This document shows positions 1-8,694 of a stretch of DNA of 64,000 nucleotides, piece after piece. Each line of letters opens with the position of its first letter. Position 1 is the first letter of the stretch. The position numbers were made by a program, and so were the translations under genes. Below the pieces are notes generated by a model. It was given only the letters and a program-made list of their open reading frames with translations, was not told the DNA's origin and did no database searches. The stretch comes from JADLBR01 sp964651705 (GTDB lineage: Bacteria; Verrucomicrobiota; Verrucomicrobiia; JADLBR01), in the NCBI GenBank assembly GCA_964651705.1, contig CAZYWZ010000016.1, positions 1 through 64,000 on the forward strand. The letters run 5' to 3'.

Positions 1-2
1 TC

Positions 3-1118
3 CTCGGCGAGGGCGCGGAGAACTTCCTCGAAACCGACCGGCACTTTGTCGGGCGGGCCGGCGACCACGCCGCAGTATTCCTGCGCGAGCGAACTAAGGA
101 CAGGCCCTTCTTCCTCCATGTCTGCTTCAATGTGCCGCACAGCGCCGGCACGCGCTCGATGCAGCAACGGCCCAGCGACGACGAGCTCTACCGCACGGCC
201 TATCGCGACGTGGAGTCGCGGATGCCGCTGCCGCCCGGCTACATCGCGGAAGCGGATGTGGGAGCGCCAAAGCTCCCGTTGAACATCTATTCGGGGAAAC
301 AGATCAGCAGCTACGACTACCGCCGCGCGCCGGATGCGCTGCGCGAGCAGCGCGTGCGCATCTGCCAGACGGTGGCCGGGATCGACCCCGTGGTCGGGCA
401 GATCATGGCGCGGCTCGAGGGCATCGGGCAGGCGGACAACACCATTTTCGTCTACAGCGCCGACAACGGCATCCTGCACGGCGAGCACGGCTACGGCGGC
501 AAATGCCTGCTCTACGATCCCTCCATCCGCGTGCCGCTCCTCATCCTCGACCCGCGCCTCCCGGCGGCGCAGCGGGGGCGGCGCCTGAAGGAGCTCGTCG
601 TGTCGCAGGACGTCGCGCCCACCATCCTCGACCTCTGCGGCATCCCGGCGCCCGCCAGCATGCAGGGCCGCAGCCTCCGCCCGCTGCTGCGCGGCGAGCC
701 GGTCCGGTGGCGGCCAGACCTCTTCTGCGAGAGCCTGATCCTGCTCCAGGATTACCCGCTCATCCAGGGCGTGCGCAGCGCGGACTGGAAGTACATCCGC
801 TATTGGCCGAATCGAAAGACGCCCGAGGACTATCGCGAGCTCCTGAACATCGGACTCCGCGGAGAATCGCCCGCCCACGAGGAACTCTTTCACCTCGCCG
901 CCGATCCCCTGGAGCAGACCAACCTCGCCTCCGATCCGCGGCACGCGCCGCGACTCGAAGCGATGCGCATCCGCTGCGTCGAACTGCTGCGCGAGACGCG
1001 CGGCGACCCCGAGGCGTGCCCGGCCATGCCCATCGCCGAGTGGGCCAAGGAGACCCCCGGCGGCTGGAGGGACGTGCTGCCGCTGCTATCAAAGAAGAAC
1101 GCCGCCAAGGGAGAGTGA
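3..1118 (+). CDS. Sulfatase, N-terminus cut off by window edge
   Basis: This is the C-terminal part of a family S1 (alkaline-phosphatase-like fold) sulfatase, which would hydrolyse sulfate esters, probably on a polysaccharide outside the cytoplasm. The frame is open from base 3, so the start and the CxPxR formylglycine motif lie upstream of the window. Visible sulfatase landmarks are RPFFLHVCFNVPH, the second half of the metal site in FVYSADNG, a HGEHGYGGK segment, the RVPLLILDPRL strand and the usual C-terminal block ending DPLEQTNLASDP. The protein ends in a short basic/acidic tail, NAAKGE. Another sulfatase follows 37 bases downstream on the same strand, consistent with one transcript. The family is clear. 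The substrate cannot be read from the sequence. Confidence 0.9.
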   Translation, partial: LGEGAENFLETDRHFVGRAGDHAAVFLRERTKDRPFFLHVCFNVPHSAGTRSMQQRPSDDELYRTAYRDVESRMPLPPGYIAEADVGAPKLPLNIYSGKQISSYDYRRAPDALREQRVRICQTVAGIDPVVGQIMARLEGIGQADNTIFVYSADNGILHGEHGYGGKCLLYDPSIRVPLLILDPRLPAAQRGRRLKELVVSQDVAPTILDLCGIPAPASMQGRSLRPLLRGEPVRWRPDLFCESLILLQDYPLIQGVRSADWKYIRYWPNRKTPEDYRELLNIGLRGESPAHEELFHLAADPLEQTNLASDPRHAPRLEAMRIRCVELLRETRGDPEACPAMPIAEWAKETPGGWRDVLPLLSKKNAAKGE

Positions 1119-1155
1119 AAGGACTAGAACCGCAACCCGGCACTGGGAAACAGAA

Positions 1156-2571
1156 ATGAGACAGACCCTCGCCCTACTCGCCGCCCTGCTGCTAGCATCG
1201 GCAGCGTCCGCCGCCGGACGGCCAAACCTCATCCTCATCCTCGCCGATGACATGGGCTGGCGGGATGCCGCCTGCTTCGGCGGGACGGCGGTGCCCACGC
1301 CCGCCATCGATGGGCTCGCCGCTTCGGGCGTGAGGATGACGCGTTTCTATGCCGCCTCCGCCGTCTGCACCCCCACGCGCGCCTCCATCCTGACGGGGCG
1401 CTATCCCCTGCGATTCGATATCCGCGGCCACTTCCCGGATGACGCCTCCCACCTGCCTCGCGGCACCATGACGCTCCCCGCCCTGCTCAAGCGGAACGGG
1501 TATCGCACCGCCCATGTCGGGAAGTGGCATCTCGGCGGCCTGCATGTGAGCCATGCGGAGAACCGCGCCGCCGCCATCCCGGGGCCGCGCGAGCATGGCT
1601 TCGACCATTACCTCTGCCAGATCGAGGAGCAGCCCCTGCGGGGTCGCCTGGGCGCCGAGCGCCGCGTCTACCGCGACGGCGGCACCTGCCTGCTGCGCGA
1701 CGACCGGCGGGTGCCGGAGAGCGATCCGTATTTCTCCATGCACCTCACCGACATCATCGGCGCCGAGGGCATCCGCCTCGTCGAGCAGTTCCACCGCGAG
1801 CAGAGGCCGTTCTTTCTCAACATCTGGCATCTCGTGCCCCACACGCCCTACGAGCCCGGCAGCGAGCCGCACTGGACGCGTACCGCCGCCCCCGGCATCA
1901 GCGACGACCAGCACCGCTTCCGCTCGATGATGGCCCACATGGACGCCACGGTCGGCGCCCTGCTGCGCAAGCTCGACCAGCTCCGCCTGCGCGAGAGCAC
2001 GCTCGTGATATTCACCAGCGACAACGGCGGCGCGTTCGAGGCCGACATCGGACCACTCAAGGGCGGCAAGACCGATCTCCACGAGGGTGGCATCCGCGTG
2101 CCCTTCGTCGCGAGCTGGCCCGGCCGGATCCCTGCCGGAGGCACCAGCACCGCCATCGGCAGCAGCATCGACCTCCTGCCCACGTTCTGCGCCGCGGCCG
2201 GCGTGCCCGTGCCCGACGGGGCGCGGGTGGATGGCGTCAGCCTCCTGGGGCACTGGCGCGAAAGTGCGCCCGTGGAGCGCGCCGACCCGCTGTTCTGGCA
2301 GCTCGATCTTTACGCGAAGCTCCAGCGCCACTACCCCAAACCGAAGCCCCATGCCACCGAGGTCGCCATGGAGGGAAAATGGAAGCTCCTCTGCCGCGGG
2401 GCCGAACCCCTGGAGCTATTCGACCTCGATGCCGATCTCGCCGAGACGGCCAACCGGCTCGACACCCAGCCGGAGATAGTCGCCCGGCTCGCCCGCGGCG
2501 TGCGCGCCTTCCTCGATGCCCCGCGCGACTCCAGCGGCATCGCAAAAAGGAATGGCGGCAAAGGGGAATGA
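1156..2571 (+). CDS. Secreted S1 sulfatase
   Basis: A complete 471-residue sulfatase. A Sec signal peptide (residues 1 to about 20, hydrophobic core LALLAALLLASAASA) is followed directly by the catalytic domain with LILILADDMGW (first metal-binding Asp pair). The formylglycine motif is CTPTR at Cys71, to be modified by a maturation enzyme not encoded here. GKWHLGG supplies the catalytic Lys and His, and FTSDNGG completes the metal site. The length is normal for a single-domain S1 sulfatase. It ends in GGKGE. It lies 37 bases after the preceding sulfatase and 87 bases before a GH29 fucosidase, so an operon is likely. The substrate is unknown; the context suggests a sulfated fucose-containing glycan. 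Confidence 0.93.
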   Translation: MRQTLALLAALLLASAASAAGRPNLILILADDMGWRDAACFGGTAVPTPAIDGLAASGVRMTRFYAASAVCTPTRASILTGRYPLRFDIRGHFPDDASHLPRGTMTLPALLKRNGYRTAHVGKWHLGGLHVSHAENRAAAIPGPREHGFDHYLCQIEEQPLRGRLGAERRVYRDGGTCLLRDDRRVPESDPYFSMHLTDIIGAEGIRLVEQFHREQRPFFLNIWHLVPHTPYEPGSEPHWTRTAAPGISDDQHRFRSMMAHMDATVGALLRKLDQLRLRESTLVIFTSDNGGAFEADIGPLKGGKTDLHEGGIRVPFVASWPGRIPAGGTSTAIGSSIDLLPTFCAAAGVPVPDGARVDGVSLLGHWRESAPVERADPLFWQLDLYAKLQRHYPKPKPHATEVAMEGKWKLLCRGAEPLELFDLDADLAETANRLDTQPEIVARLARGVRAFLDAPRDSSGIAKRNGGKGE

Positions 2572-2658
2572 GAAAACGGGGGCGGCAAGCTCATCAAGCA
2601 CGAGTGCATTGCGATGTAAACGAAGGAACAACAAACCAATAAAATCACCGAGATCACC

Positions 2659-3807
2659 ATGAAACGAAGATCCTTTCTGCAAACCTTGGCCGGGGCGGCG
2701 CTTGGCGGCGGCCTCGCGGGCAGTTCCCGAGCCGCGGGGGCGATCGCCGTCCCGTCTTATCTGAAAAAGTATGCGGGCCAATATGCCGCGGACCCGCGCG
2801 GGGCCGCGCTGCGGTGGTTCCGCGAGGCGAAGTTCGGCCTGTTCCTGCATTACGGCCTCTACTCGCTGCTGGGGCGCCACGAGTGGGTCCAGTTGCGCGA
2901 GAAAATCCCGGTGGCCGAATACGCCAAGCTCAAGGACCGCTTCACCGCGGAGAAGTTTGACGCGGACCGCATCACCGATCTCGCGCTGGAGGCGGAGATG
3001 CGCTACGTGAACATCACCACCCGCCACCACGACAGCTTCTGCCTATTCGCCACCCGGCAGACCGATTTCCACAGCGGCAACAGCCCGGCCAAGCGCGATC
3101 TCGTGGGCGAGTTGGCGGCGGCCTGCCAGAAGAAGGGACTCGGGCTGTGCCTCTACTACTCCCACGGGCGGGACTGGAAACACCCGCACGCGCCCAACAA
3201 CGACGGGTGGGGTGGCAAGGCGCGCCCGGAGTACGACCCGCCGGAACCCTCCTACGCCTACGGCAAAGACCACGACCTGCAGAAATACCTGGACTTCATG
3301 AGCGCCCAGATCACCGAGCTGCTGACCAACTACGGCCCCATCGCCGCGATCTGGTTGGACGGCATCGGGGTGCCCCTGACTGGCGACCGCGCCAAGTTCA
3401 AGTGCCAGGAGCTCTACGACCTCGTCCACCGCCTGCAGCCGCAGGTGCTGGTCTCCTACAAGCAGGGCCTGCTCGGCACCGAGGACTTCTTCGCGCCGGA
3501 ACACAAGGCCGTCGAGAATCCTTCCGGCAAACCGATGGAGATCTGCTCCACGCTCCAGGAGAAGAGCTGGGGCTACAACACGCAAGCCCGCCACATCAGC
3601 ACGGATGAGGCCTGGGACAAATTGTCCACCGCCGGGGCCGTCCCCGCCAACCTGCTCTTGAACAGCGGCCCCCTGCTGGACGGAGCCATCCCGCCCGAGC
3701 ACGCCCAGGTGCTGCAAGAAATGGGCCAGCGCATCCGCGCGCAGGGTTATCCCGCCAAACATGTTCCCTCGGAGGCTCCACCCTCGCGCCAGAACAAGAA
3801 CCGATAA
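2659..3807 (+). CDS. GH29 alpha-L-fucosidase with Tat-type signal
   Basis: A 382-residue GH29 glycoside hydrolase, expected to remove terminal alpha-L-fucose by a retaining mechanism. The N-terminus, KRRSFLQTLAGAAL, is a twin-arginine signal, so it is probably exported folded. The GH29 barrel shows FGLFLHYGLYS near residue 60, TRHHDSFCLF at about 121-130, and the nucleophile region IAAIWLDG with Asp234. It lacks the long C-terminal sandwich domains of larger GH29 enzymes. It is closely similar to the GH29 gene at 18768 (shared motifs DPRGAAL, FTAEKFDA, GTEDF), so the two are paralogues of one subfamily. The start is the first Met with the Arg pair. It sits between a sulfatase and a GHL6-like gene. 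GH29 enzymes can have other specificities, so fucose is the likely but unproven substrate. Confidence 0.88.
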   Translation: MKRRSFLQTLAGAALGGGLAGSSRAAGAIAVPSYLKKYAGQYAADPRGAALRWFREAKFGLFLHYGLYSLLGRHEWVQLREKIPVAEYAKLKDRFTAEKFDADRITDLALEAEMRYVNITTRHHDSFCLFATRQTDFHSGNSPAKRDLVGELAAACQKKGLGLCLYYSHGRDWKHPHAPNNDGWGGKARPEYDPPEPSYAYGKDHDLQKYLDFMSAQITELLTNYGPIAAIWLDGIGVPLTGDRAKFKCQELYDLVHRLQPQVLVSYKQGLLGTEDFFAPEHKAVENPSGKPMEICSTLQEKSWGYNTQARHISTDEAWDKLSTAGAVPANLLLNSGPLLDGAIPPEHAQVLQEMGQRIRAQGYPAKHVPSEAPPSRQNKNR

Positions 3808-3823
3808 ACGCGAAGAGCCCACC

Positions 3824-5605
3824 ATGCGAAGCACCATCCACCTCCTCCCCGCCCTGCTGCTGATGGCATCGGGCAGGCCGGCCGCCGCCGATCTCCCCGA
3901 TTGGTTCGAGGCCAACCGCGTGCAGGCGCACTGCGAGATGTTCCGCATGCAAGATGAAAGTGGTGGGCTGCACCTGCACAAGCCGATCGCCGATCTCGGG
4001 GCCAAGGCGGTTACCCTGATCGTGGACAACCGGGAGGAAGGCGCCTGGTGGCCCAGCGCGGTGGGCGAGACGCACCCGCTTGCAGCGAACCGAGATGTGG
4101 CGCGCGAGATCGTCGAAAGCGTGCATCGCAACGGCATGAAGTGCATCGGCTATTATCGCTACATGTCGGATGCGTGGGCGGAACGGGAACACCCCGGATG
4201 GCTCTGCCGCGATGCCGCCGGCCAGCCGGTCGGCGAGCCGCGCGCGCGAAAGGCGCGGAATCCCATTCACGTGCTGTGCGCCAATTCGCCCTATCGCGAC
4301 TTCGTGAAGACCCGGCTCCGCGAGCTCGCCCAACGCGGCATCGACATGATCTACTTCGATTCCTGGCACATGCCGGAGGTCTGCACCTGCCAGTTTTGCA
4401 GGGCGAAATTCGAGGCCGAAACCGGCCGGCCCTTCCCGCTCAATCTCGAGGCTTCCGGCTTTGTGTCGCGGAGCCTGGTGCAGGCATTCACCGAATGGCG
4501 CGATGCCGCGAGGGAGATCAATCCCTCCATCCGGTTCGCCATCGGGAGTTCACTCTATCCGGTGTTTCTGGGGCAGCCGCAACTGACGGCGGATTTCCTG
4601 GCCATAGCCGACACATCCAAGACGGAGTTCAACAAGCCTTTTGGCGGCGGCATGGCCATGCTCAAGCGACTCAAACTCGACGGGGTTGCCCCGCCCGCGT
4701 TCGATATCCAGACGGCGCTTGGGTGGAGCCTGGTGCGCGATTCCTCCGGCGGGCGGCCTCCGCTCATGTGGATCCCGCACTTGAAGACGGAGGAGGATGC
4801 GCTGCGCGCCTCCGCGGCGGCGTATTCCTGGGGGTGCGTGGCCAGCATGGCGGTCAGCGACATCGCCGCCGCCCACTCGCTTTTCTCCAGCAGTTTCGCC
4901 AATGGTGCGCGGGTCTCGCCCGCGCTGGCCGGGACCCGGCCCTACGGCTGGGCGGCCGTCCACATCAGCGAGGGTGCACGCAACCGGCGCCTCAATGACA
5001 TTTCGGCCCTCTGGAAGGACGTGATCGCCCCGGCGCTCGGATCCTTCGAGGCGCTGGTGCGGGAGCATGTTCCCGTTGTCACCCTGAATGACCGACAGAT
5101 GGCGGGTGCCATTCCGGACATGACGCGCGTGCTGGTGCTGGCCTCGCCCGATGAGTTGACGGCTGCCCAGCAGGAAGCGCTTGGAAAGTGGGCACAGACG
5201 GGAGGCATTGTCGTCCGCGCTGAGCCCGGACAGGACTGGCATACGGCCGATGGCAAATCCTCCCAGATGCAGGCGCTGTGGGCGAAGATCCAGGCACAGG
5301 CCGGCGAATCCCCCGTCCGCATCAACGGGCCGCCCCACATGCACGCCGTGTGCTTCCGCCACCCGCAGGGGAAAAGTTTCGTCGTCACCCTCGTCAACGC
5401 CTGGGACGACTACGAGGCGGAAGACCGGTCCCCGAAGCCCGCGACATGCAAGAACGTCCGCATCACGTTAGACCGGGATTTCTTTCCCGCCCTGACGGCA
5501 ACCGAACTGTTGACCGGCAAAAACCTCCCCGCGAACCAGAAGGGGCCGCTGGCTGTCGACGTCCCGGATTTCGACATCAACCGGTGCGTGGTGTTCGGCC
5601 CCTGA
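3824..5605 (+). CDS. GHL6/beta-galactosidase-like TIM-barrel glycosidase
   Basis: A 593-residue protein with a Sec signal (IHLLPALLLMASGRPAAA). I chose the ATG at 3824 rather than the in-frame ATG at 3761 because it gives a proper signal peptide and avoids overlap with the preceding gene. The body resembles the hypothetical glycosyl hydrolase 6 group: MKCIGYYRYMSDAW, HPGWLCRDAAG, a barrel strand with IDMIYFDSWHMPEVC, and a paired-cysteine signature CTCQFCRAKFEAETG around residues 187-201. The C-terminal sandwich (TELLTGKNLP, then VPDFDINRCVVF) resembles beta-galactosidase trimerisation or C-terminal domains. The Asp of YFDSW is a candidate active-site residue by position only. The reaction is not known; exo-glycosidase activity on the same glycan as the neighbouring sulfatases and fucosidases is an inference. 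Confidence 0.72.
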   Translation: MRSTIHLLPALLLMASGRPAAADLPDWFEANRVQAHCEMFRMQDESGGLHLHKPIADLGAKAVTLIVDNREEGAWWPSAVGETHPLAANRDVAREIVESVHRNGMKCIGYYRYMSDAWAEREHPGWLCRDAAGQPVGEPRARKARNPIHVLCANSPYRDFVKTRLRELAQRGIDMIYFDSWHMPEVCTCQFCRAKFEAETGRPFPLNLEASGFVSRSLVQAFTEWRDAAREINPSIRFAIGSSLYPVFLGQPQLTADFLAIADTSKTEFNKPFGGGMAMLKRLKLDGVAPPAFDIQTALGWSLVRDSSGGRPPLMWIPHLKTEEDALRASAAAYSWGCVASMAVSDIAAAHSLFSSSFANGARVSPALAGTRPYGWAAVHISEGARNRRLNDISALWKDVIAPALGSFEALVREHVPVVTLNDRQMAGAIPDMTRVLVLASPDELTAAQQEALGKWAQTGGIVVRAEPGQDWHTADGKSSQMQALWAKIQAQAGESPVRINGPPHMHAVCFRHPQGKSFVVTLVNAWDDYEAEDRSPKPATCKNVRITLDRDFFPALTATELLTGKNLPANQKGPLAVDVPDFDINRCVVFGP

Positions 5606-5627
5606 ACATCTGAATTGGGATGTGAAG

Positions 5628-8600
5628 ATGAACAGAATCCAAATCCTTCCATGTGCTGCTCTGCTGCTCGCGCCGCTGGCCGCGCTGCCCGCCGCCGATG
5701 CGCCGCAACCCAAACCCAACATCGTCTTCATCTTCGCCGACGACTGGGGCTGGGGCGATCTCTCCTGCCATGGCAGCACCTGGCTGCAGACCCCCAACCT
5801 CGACCGCCTGGCCGGCGAGGGGATGGACTTTGCGCAGTTCAACGTGCTCAACCCGGTCTGCTCGCCGAGCAGGGCCGGCGTGATGACCGGGCGCTACCCC
5901 GCCCGGTATTCCATCCACCAGCATTTCGCCTCGCCAGACTCGAACCGCGAGCGCGGCATGCCCGACTGGCTCGACCCGAGGGCACCATCCCTGCCGCGCA
6001 TCCTGAAGCAGGCGGGATACCGCACCGGCCATTTCGGCAAGTGGCACCTGACCAACCGCGAGACGCTGGGCGCGCCGCTTCCCGAGGCCTACGGATATGA
6101 CGAAGCCAAGGTCTTCAATGGGGGCGCCGGGTGGCCGTCGGCGGGCGTGCACGAGACCGCGGACGACACCGTCGCCTTCATCAAGGCCAGCGCCGGGCGC
6201 CCGTTCTTCATCAACGTCTGGCTGCACGAGAGCCACACGCCGCACCAGCCCACGGAGGCCTCCATGGCGCGCTGGAAGCACCTCGACGAGCAGAAACAGG
6301 TCTATGCCGCCGTCATCACCGATGGCGACAACGCCGTGGGAAAAATCCTCGACGCGCTCGAGGAAGCCGGGGTGGAGCAGAGCACGCTAGTCCTCTTTTC
6401 CAGCGACAACGGCCCCGAGCATACCGGCAAGAAAAGGGGCGCCTTAGTCACCGATGCGCACGCGAACGTCCGCGGCTACGACACCTGGTGCAGCGTGGGC
6501 GAGACCGGCGGCTTGCGGGGCCGCAAGCGCAGCTTGTTCGAGGGCGGGGTGCGCGTGCCCTTCCTAGTCCGCTGGCCCGGCCATGCGCCCGCCGGAGCGA
6601 AGAACGACAGCACCGTGTTCACCGGCGTGGACCTGCTGCCCACGCTATGCGCCGCGGCGGGCATTGAATTGACTGCGGATGATCGGGGAGATGGCGAGAA
6701 CCTGCTGGAGGCACTGCACGGCAAACCGGTGCAGCGGACCCGCCCCATCTTCTGGCAATGGACCGGCTTTGGCGGCGAGCCCGACTGGTGGCCGCGGCTG
6801 GCCGTGCGCGACGGCGACTGGAAGCTGCTGCTCGACCCGGAGAAGGACCGGGCAGAACTCTACCGGCTGACGGACGACCGCGCCGAATCCAGAGATCTGG
6901 CCAAGGAAGAGCCGGAACGGGTGACCCGGCTCCGCCGCATGGCCCAGGAATGGAAAGCCACCCTGCCGCAAGGGCCCGACCCGGCCTGCATCGGGAAAGC
7001 GGCGACGGCGGACGCGCAGCCCCCGGGTGACGAGTTCGACCGCAAGGCCGCCGGGCTTTTCCACAAGACGTTCTTCGCCCATCCCTGGAACGAGACGGAG
7101 CACACCGTCGAGGGGGAGGACTGGTCCCTGCCTGACTGGGTCAAGCCCGCGCCCTACAGCGGCGTACAGATTGGCGAAACGCTGGTGGGCCCGGAGTTCC
7201 CAGGCCGCATCCAGAAGGCGGTGACCGTTTCCTGGCGCCAAATCGAAGCCACGGAAGGCATGTTCGATTTCGCCGCCCTGCGCCAAAAGATCCTGGAGAC
7301 GAGCCAGCGGGGGAAGTACGCCGTGAAGCTGAGCCTGCCGGCCTCGGTCTGGGAGACGCGCTACTTCGTCAGCCTGGAGGATCGCGCGCTGCGGAAAACC
7401 GAGGAAGGCACGGCGCCTCTCTGGCTCAGCCAATACGGCATCCCCATCCGGGAAGAGACGCCGAACCGCTCGATCCCGTTCCAGGTGGTCAACCTGGACA
7501 TCTACCACCCGGAATATCATCGGCGCTACCTCCGGCTGGTGGAGGCGTTCGGCGGGAGCGGCATCCCCCAGATGCGGGAACTGGACCTCTGCTACCTGCA
7601 CCTGGTCTCCCCCTCGCGCGGCGAGGAGGGGGATGGGCCGCCCCCCGGTGACCCGCGGCGCCCGCTCTTCGAGCAGCGGCTCCGCGCGTGGGCGGATGCT
7701 TTCCGCGGGGTGACCTACAAGCTGTGCCTGGTCTCCGGCAAGCCGGACGATCTGCAGCTGGCCTTCCAGCTCGGCATGGGCCAGCGCAACGGCTTCGTCG
7801 AGCACTACCTCACCCATGCGCCCAACCCGGCCCTGGGCCAGCTCGTGGACGAGGAAGGCTACCTGGTGGCCGACGAGACTTGCCCGCTGATCGCCGAAAA
7901 CCGCGCCTCGGGGGACGAGAACGAGGAATACACCAAGGCCCACGTGGCGCGCTTTGGCCCCATCGAGACCTTCCCCCACCGCTACCGCGAGTCCACCCTG
8001 CGCATGCTGCAGATGCGGCGCAACTTCGTCTGGGCCGAGGGCGGTCCCTGGCTCATCAACCCGCCCCTGCTGCACTACCTGACCATGGAGCTCAGCCAAA
8101 CCGTCCGCACCGCCCCAGATGCCTGGTGTTACCTGCGGGAAAGCACCCTCAAGGGGGGGCGCGACGGGCGGGCGGTGAAGAATTTCGAGCGCTGGCTCTA
8201 CCAGCGCGACGCGGACGGCGCGCGCACCGAAGCGACCGCCAGGGTGGAGGTGCCGGACCAGATGTTCGAGTTCCACCCGGACCACCGCTACGATTGCACC
8301 GCCCGCAAGACCCGGTCGGCCGAGGGGGAAACCCGCATCCGATTGGCCCTGGACGACGCCTTCCTGGCGGGCGGACCGCACCGGGTGGCGGTGAAGATCA
8401 CCTATCTGGACTGCGACCATGCCAAGTGGCAACTCGAGCACCTTGCCGCCGGCGGGCAAAGGGCGGCGCGCGAAGTGATCTGCGGCAATACCGGGACAGC
8501 AAAAACGGTCACCTTCCTCCTGAATGGCGCGTTCTTCCCCGAGACCGGATTTCGCGGTGCCGACCTGATCATCCGCGCGGTGCAGGGGGATGCCACCATT

Positions 8601-8678
8601 CGCCTGGTGCGCGTGATCAAACTGGATCCCCCGCCCGCGCATCCGGGCCAACTTGGGCCTTCGGCAACCAACCCGTGA
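5628..8678 (+). CDS. Sulfatase fused to glycosidase-like barrel and sandwich
   Basis: A 1016-residue two-part enzyme. Residues 1-24 are a Sec signal of the recurring ALLLAPLAAL type. Residues about 30-465 are an S1 sulfatase with FIFADDWGWGD, CSPSR at Cys78, GKWHLTN and FSSDNG. From about residue 469 the chain continues into an unrelated region with ITVSW-type barrel features (VSWRQIEATEGMFDF, LDLCYLHLVSP, MRRNFVWAEGG) and a final beta-sandwich of about 130 residues ending IRLVRVIKL. The second part looks like a GH42/DUF4832-type glycosidase, but I cannot name the family. I prefer ATG 5628 to GTG 5622 because GGGA at 5617-5620 is then well spaced. The fusion would couple desulfation and glycoside cleavage in one exported chain. 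The frame is open with no internal restart, so this is a real fusion unless there is a sequencing error. Confidence 0.8.
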   Translation: MNRIQILPCAALLLAPLAALPAADAPQPKPNIVFIFADDWGWGDLSCHGSTWLQTPNLDRLAGEGMDFAQFNVLNPVCSPSRAGVMTGRYPARYSIHQHFASPDSNRERGMPDWLDPRAPSLPRILKQAGYRTGHFGKWHLTNRETLGAPLPEAYGYDEAKVFNGGAGWPSAGVHETADDTVAFIKASAGRPFFINVWLHESHTPHQPTEASMARWKHLDEQKQVYAAVITDGDNAVGKILDALEEAGVEQSTLVLFSSDNGPEHTGKKRGALVTDAHANVRGYDTWCSVGETGGLRGRKRSLFEGGVRVPFLVRWPGHAPAGAKNDSTVFTGVDLLPTLCAAAGIELTADDRGDGENLLEALHGKPVQRTRPIFWQWTGFGGEPDWWPRLAVRDGDWKLLLDPEKDRAELYRLTDDRAESRDLAKEEPERVTRLRRMAQEWKATLPQGPDPACIGKAATADAQPPGDEFDRKAAGLFHKTFFAHPWNETEHTVEGEDWSLPDWVKPAPYSGVQIGETLVGPEFPGRIQKAVTVSWRQIEATEGMFDFAALRQKILETSQRGKYAVKLSLPASVWETRYFVSLEDRALRKTEEGTAPLWLSQYGIPIREETPNRSIPFQVVNLDIYHPEYHRRYLRLVEAFGGSGIPQMRELDLCYLHLVSPSRGEEGDGPPPGDPRRPLFEQRLRAWADAFRGVTYKLCLVSGKPDDLQLAFQLGMGQRNGFVEHYLTHAPNPALGQLVDEEGYLVADETCPLIAENRASGDENEEYTKAHVARFGPIETFPHRYRESTLRMLQMRRNFVWAEGGPWLINPPLLHYLTMELSQTVRTAPDAWCYLRESTLKGGRDGRAVKNFERWLYQRDADGARTEATARVEVPDQMFEFHPDHRYDCTARKTRSAEGETRIRLALDDAFLAGGPHRVAVKITYLDCDHAKWQLEHLAAGGQRAAREVICGNTGTAKTVTFLLNGAFFPETGFRGADLIIRAVQGDATIRLVRVIKLDPPPAHPGQLGPSATNP

Positions 8679-8694
8679 GCGCAAAAGCACAGCC

